Below, piece after piece: positions 5,498 to 8,290 of a stretch of 8,290 nucleotides of DNA (position 1 is the stretch's first letter; every line of letters starts with the position of its first letter). The notes under the pieces are model-generated. The model was not told the origin of the DNA. It searched no databases and saw nothing but the letters and a program-made list of their open reading frames with translations. Position numbers and translations under genes: made by a program. Origin of the DNA: a bacterium (GTDB lineage Bacteria > CSSED10-310 > JAJRTK01); the NCBI GenBank assembly GCA_024278345.1, contig JAJRTK010000309.1, forward strand, positions 1-8,290, given 5' to 3'.

Positions 5498-8154
5498 TCT
5501 TCCTCCGCCAGGATTTCCACAAGACCCCGGTCTCCATCTACGATGATCATCGCGCCGTCGGGAATCTTCTCGGTGGCCCCCGGCACGGCCAGCACCGCTG
5601 GAAGTCCGTACTCCCTGGAGATGACAGCCGCGTGGCTCAAGAGCCCGCCGGTTTCCGTGACCACGGCTCCAACGCGCCCTAGAAGCGGCGTCCAGCCTGG
5701 ATCGGTGAAAAGGGTGATCAGGGCGTCGCCACCGTTGACCCGGTTGCTTTCGTCCAGGCTCCGGATGACACGAGCGGTGGCACGGACTCGGCCGGGGCTG
5801 CAAGCGACGCCCTGGAGTACTTCATGTTCCCCACTTGTCTGGGGAGGTCTCGTGGCTTTTCGGCGCCACTGGTAGCGGTCGCCGATTTCGTTGGGGTTTT
5901 TGAAGTTTCTCCATGCGCGGCAATAGCGGCGGTTCTTGACGACGAGCGCCCTGGCTTTCGAGGCGTCCAAGCGCCCGGCCAGGAGGTCCAGCGCTTCCTG
6001 GTGGCGGAGGAAAAAGAGATCATCAGCTTGGTCCAGGACGCCCTTTGCCCGGACTCTTCGCCCCACTTCCACCGTGTAGCGGCGCACCAGGTCGTAGGCT
6101 CGTGTGGAAAGGTCACGCATCTCTTCCCGCCACCAGCAGAACTTCCGGACGCGCTGGAGCCCGGCAAGAAAGCGCGTGACCCGTCCGGGAACCCAGCGCC
6201 ATCCCGGTTGCTGCCGAAGAAATGTTTCCAGCTTGGTTCGTTCTTCCAGGTAACGCCGGTGTTGTGCCTCGTTGAGGACTCGGGGATCCCGCTTCGGATC
6301 GAATTCGAGAACCAGCTTTTGGAGCGTTGAGTAGACTTCTCTCGGCTGTTCTCTCCACCTTGGCCGCAGAATGTCCAACTCCCGTGTTCCGTGGTAGCCA
6401 TAGGTTAGAAGAAACTGTTCCAAGCGGTCGCTTTCGGGAAGTCCTTCTAGAAGGCTAGGGAGATCCACGGGGTCCGCCTTTGCGACGGCCTGCTTGAGCA
6501 GCGGTCGTTTCTCAATGGAGGCGGCCAGATCCCAGAGAGCTGTTACCGGCCGGAGATGACTCAGATTCCGGAGGCCCAGCATCAGGTTTAGCCAACTGAA
6601 TTCTCCGTTGGCCATCCGGTTCACGCTATCAAAACTCTCCTTGAAGACCAGCTTCGCGTTGGAGGTATTGTAGATTGTCCGAAAATAGGCCGACTCCGTT
6701 TCCACGTAGAGGCCGTTGAGCAGCCTGTCATAAAGTACCGCCAGCTCCCCATCGGTGAGCCGAGCCAGGTGCGGCCGCTGGAAAAGGGCCGCATCGTGCC
6801 AGAATTCCTGGTGAAACCGGCGAATCCAGCTCATGCATTTCCGGAACCCCCCGTAAAGTGCCAGAAGTGAGGGGAGCGCCTTGAGTGCTCCAGTCACCGT
6901 CATGGGAACCGTCAGGCCGTCTCCTTCGTAGGTGATCTCAATGCTCAGATCCGAGTCGAATTCCCTTTCATTGAAGCCGGGCGCGTTGGCCAGGCATCGC
7001 TTCACGGCGCCCACGTTCCAGTAGGGGCGCCCGAAGAAGACGCGGCCCCACTCTAGATCGCTCTTTAGCTCGTCCGGCAAGAGCCGGATCTCATGGACGT
7101 ACGCCGGCAATGTCCCATGCCAGATTCGATCATACAGGGACCACATGAAGGGCGACACGACGCTGGAGCTCACGCCGCCGTCACGGAAATCGGCCGTTGT
7201 CCATTCACCGAGTCCCGGCGCGTAGCCAATTCTTGTGATAGGCCGAGTCTGAAGCGCCCATAGATGGCCGTCCAGGTCGAAGGACCACTCCACATCTTGC
7301 GGCGCTCCCAGGAGCGCGTGAAGGTCTCTGCCCATCTGGCCAAGCTCTTGAAGCTCGCCAGAGGAGAGGATCTCGTCCCCCTGCCCCATTTTTTCCTTCA
7401 GTTTTCCCGAATGCCACTCCAGGACATAGCGGGAGGGATTCACCCGGCCCGAGACCAGGGCTTCGCCCAAGCCCGGGACCGCCTCCGCCAGCATCTCATC
7501 GTCCCGCCCTGTTTGGGGGTGGAGCGTGAACAACACGCCGGACACCCGTGGCTGGACCATTTGCTGGAGAATGACCGCCATGGAGAGCTGCTTTAGCGGT
7601 AGCCCGTTCCGCTGGCAGTAGCCGAGCACCCGATTGTTCCAGGCGCTGACCCAGCAGCGGCGCACTGAATCGACGACCGCTTCCAGATCCGTGACCTCCA
7701 GAAACGTTTCGTATTGCCCGGCAAAGCTCGCCTCTTCCAGATCCTCCATGGTTCCTGATGATCGGACGGCCACCGGTACGCCGCCAAGCTTACACCAGGC
7801 CAATTCCAGGGCCTCCAACACGAGCCTTGGCAGATCCCCCGTCAGCATGATTTCCCGTAGCTCCTCCAACTCTCCTTCCTCTTCCTGGCTATTTTGGACG
7901 CGCTTCAGCAGTTCCTTGCCCTTCCGGGGAAGATTCTCCAGGAACTCTTCATAGGCGGCGGTGGAAAGGCAGAAGGCGCGAGGCACATGGAAACCCTCTC
8001 GCGTCAAAAGAGCCAGTCCGGCGGCTTTGCTTCCTATCTCGCCCCGCCGGGCTTCGGCTGCCTTGCTACCCAGATCGATGAGCCACTCTTCGCCGGGCCT
8101 ATTTTCCGGCCCTTGAGCATCTTCTTGATTCGTTCCACTTTTGTCGGCTGCCAT
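5494..8154 (-). CDS. ATP-grasp/phosphohistidine enzyme of the rifampicin phosphotransferase / PigC-TamQ ligase type
   Basis: The protein has 886 residues. The N-terminal PPDK_N-type ATP-binding domain (about 40-310) shows GSKAAGLALL, VAVRSSGTMEDLEEASFAGQ (from 129), PGLGEALVSG (from 228) and LQTRPIT (from 301). A central region (about 310-780) includes LDILRPRW, a segment also found in RPH and PigC-like proteins. The C-terminal swivelling phosphohistidine domain (782-880) has TETGGLLSHAAVISREYG with the phospho-acceptor His at 841. No PEP/pyruvate TIM barrel follows, so it is not a true PEP synthase. Length and domain order match rifampicin phosphotransferase and the pyrrole/amine condensing enzymes PigC and TamQ. 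Its gene neighbours favour the condensing role, but this is inferred. I chose ATG 8154 because GAGGA lies 9 bases upstream; TTG 8217 would add 21 residues and overlap the preceding stop. The stop overlaps the next ATG. Confidence 0.88.
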   Translation of the reverse strand: MAADKSGTNQEDAQGPENRPGEEWLIDLGSKAAEARRGEIGSKAAGLALLTREGFHVPRAFCLSTAAYEEFLENLPRKGKELLKRVQNSQEEEGELEELREIMLTGDLPRLVLEALELAWCKLGGVPVAVRSSGTMEDLEEASFAGQYETFLEVTDLEAVVDSVRRCWVSAWNNRVLGYCQRNGLPLKQLSMAVILQQMVQPRVSGVLFTLHPQTGRDDEMLAEAVPGLGEALVSGRVNPSRYVLEWHSGKLKEKMGQGDEILSSGELQELGQMGRDLHALLGAPQDVEWSFDLDGHLWALQTRPITRIGYAPGLGEWTTADFRDGGVSSSVVSPFMWSLYDRIWHGTLPAYVHEIRLLPDELKSDLEWGRVFFGRPYWNVGAVKRCLANAPGFNEREFDSDLSIEITYEGDGLTVPMTVTGALKALPSLLALYGGFRKCMSWIRRFHQEFWHDAALFQRPHLARLTDGELAVLYDRLLNGLYVETESAYFRTIYNTSNAKLVFKESFDSVNRMANGEFSWLNLMLGLRNLSHLRPVTALWDLAASIEKRPLLKQAVAKADPVDLPSLLEGLPESDRLEQFLLTYGYHGTRELDILRPRWREQPREVYSTLQKLVLEFDPKRDPRVLNEAQHRRYLEERTKLETFLRQQPGWRWVPGRVTRFLAGLQRVRKFCWWREEMRDLSTRAYDLVRRYTVEVGRRVRAKGVLDQADDLFFLRHQEALDLLAGRLDASKARALVVKNRRYCRAWRNFKNPNEIGDRYQWRRKATRPPQTSGEHEVLQGVACSPGRVRATARVIRSLDESNRVNGGDALITLFTDPGWTPLLGRVGAVVTETGGLLSHAAVISREYGLPAVLAVPGATEKIPDGAMIIVDGDRGLVEILAEEE
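5501..5506 (-). promoter_or_regulatory. Ribosome binding site for the aminotransferase-reductase gene, within a translationally coupled junction
   Basis: GGAGGA lies 3 bases before ATG 5497, inside the last codons of the upstream gene, whose TGA shares bases with the ATG (ATGA). The overlap implies translational coupling and roughly matched expression of the ligase/phosphotransferase-like enzyme and the aminotransferase-reductase. Confidence 0.6.
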
Positions 8155-8163
8155 TTCCCCTTG

Positions 8164-8168
8164 TCCTC
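8164..8168 (-). promoter_or_regulatory. Ribosome binding site deciding the start of the RPH/PigC-like gene
   Basis: GAGGA on the minus strand, 9 bases before ATG 8154. The alternative in-frame TTG at 8217 has only a G run directly against it, so this site supports the shorter 886-residue protein. A second purine tract (AAGGGGAA) touches the ATG and is too close to be the main site. Confidence 0.5.
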
Positions 8169-8213
8169 GTGGTTCACGCGATTGCCCGGCCAGAAATCGT
8201 TCGCCCCCGGGGC

Positions 8214-8290
8214 TCAATCCCCCGTTTGGGCCAAGTAGATAGCTTTGGCACGATGTCGCCGGATCTTGCCGCTAGAGGTTTTGGGCATCG
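8214..8290 (-). CDS. C-terminal end of an acyl-AMP-forming ligase (acyl-CoA/acyl-ACP synthetase or FAAL type), partial
   Basis: Only the last 24 codons and the TGA stop are in the window; the rest lies beyond the right edge. The tail begins MPKTSSGKIRR and ends AQTGD. PKTSSGK followed by basic residues is the A10 motif of the adenylate-forming superfamily; its lysine contacts the adenylate in the first half-reaction. Known family members of this kind load fatty or aryl acids onto CoA or acyl carrier protein, or make free acyl-AMP. Its position as first visible gene of an operon with an acyl-thioester reductase suggests that it supplies the acyl substrate. The substrate, and whether it is a CoA ligase, an acyl-ACP synthetase or an FAAL, cannot be read from so short a tail. 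The TGA overlaps a possible TTG start of the next gene, but I place that start 60 bases downstream. Confidence 0.8.
   Translation of the reverse strand, partial: MPKTSSGKIRRHRAKAIYLAQTGD

Noticed and set aside
5498-5803. N-terminal extension of the aminotransferase frame back to 5803
   Set aside because: It lies wholly within the preceding gene, shows no similarity to aminotransferases, and ATG 5497 has a strong GGAGGA and the ATGA overlap.
5494-8154. Annotation as phosphoenolpyruvate synthase or pyruvate phosphate dikinase
   Set aside because: The phosphohistidine domain is at the very C-terminus and no PEP/pyruvate TIM-barrel domain follows.
8155-8217. Upstream TTG start for the RPH/PigC-like gene
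   Set aside because: Poor ribosome binding site compared with ATG 8154, and the extra 21 residues are not part of the ATP-binding domain. It remains possible.

Overview
This window is one leftward (minus-strand) gene block of about 7.5 kb followed, at its left end, by about 0.7 kb of repeat-rich DNA with little coding signal. The organism looks like a Gram-negative bacterium of moderately high GC. Support for this is the secreted periplasmic LolA-type protein with a Sec signal peptide, the pyruvoyl phosphatidylserine decarboxylase, clear Shine-Dalgarno sites and GC-rich palindromic repeats. I cannot name a phylum from the sequence alone.

Layout from right to left, in the direction of transcription: (1) 8288-8214, the last 24 codons of an acyl-AMP-forming ligase (PKTSSGK motif); (2) 8154-5494, an 886-residue ATP-grasp/phosphohistidine enzyme built like rifampicin phosphotransferase and the prodiginine/tambjamine condensing enzymes PigC and TamQ, with no PEP-binding TIM barrel; (3) 5497-2612, a 961-residue open frame joining a class III PLP aminotransferase to a long-chain acyl-ACP reductase of the cyanobacterial AAR type; (4) 2606-1788, a periplasmic LolA-like protein; (5) 1569-733, a complete phosphatidylserine decarboxylase proenzyme with a TTG start. 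Genes 2 and 3 overlap by ATGA and genes 3 and 4 are 5 bases apart, so 1-4 read as one tightly coupled operon. The decarboxylase follows after 218 bases that contain a strong hairpin.

Working model: the ligase activates a fatty acid, the reductase domain converts the acyl thioester to an aldehyde, and the aminotransferase domain turns the aldehyde into a primary fatty amine. The PigC/TamQ/RPH-like enzyme then joins that amine to an unknown partner or phosphorylates it. This is the enzyme logic of the fatty-amine arm of tambjamine biosynthesis (TamT, TamH, TamQ), but the reductase is AAR-like and the domain order (aminotransferase first) is the reverse of what I recall for PigE. No bipyrrole genes lie in the window. 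The LolA-like protein suggests that a lipophilic product or its carrier crosses the periplasm. The chemistry is inferred, not shown.

The non-coding part has two repeat systems. One is a pair of tandem-hairpin arrays in opposite orientation (2-122 and 471-563) sharing a near-identical 26-base core. The other is a family of imperfect palindromes with a pyrimidine-rich leader (215-269, 1672-1733, 3724-3807 and probably 563-614). One copy lies in frame inside the linker of the aminotransferase-reductase protein. A fragment of a DUF2442-like gene (618-735, plus strand) ends where the decarboxylase gene ends.
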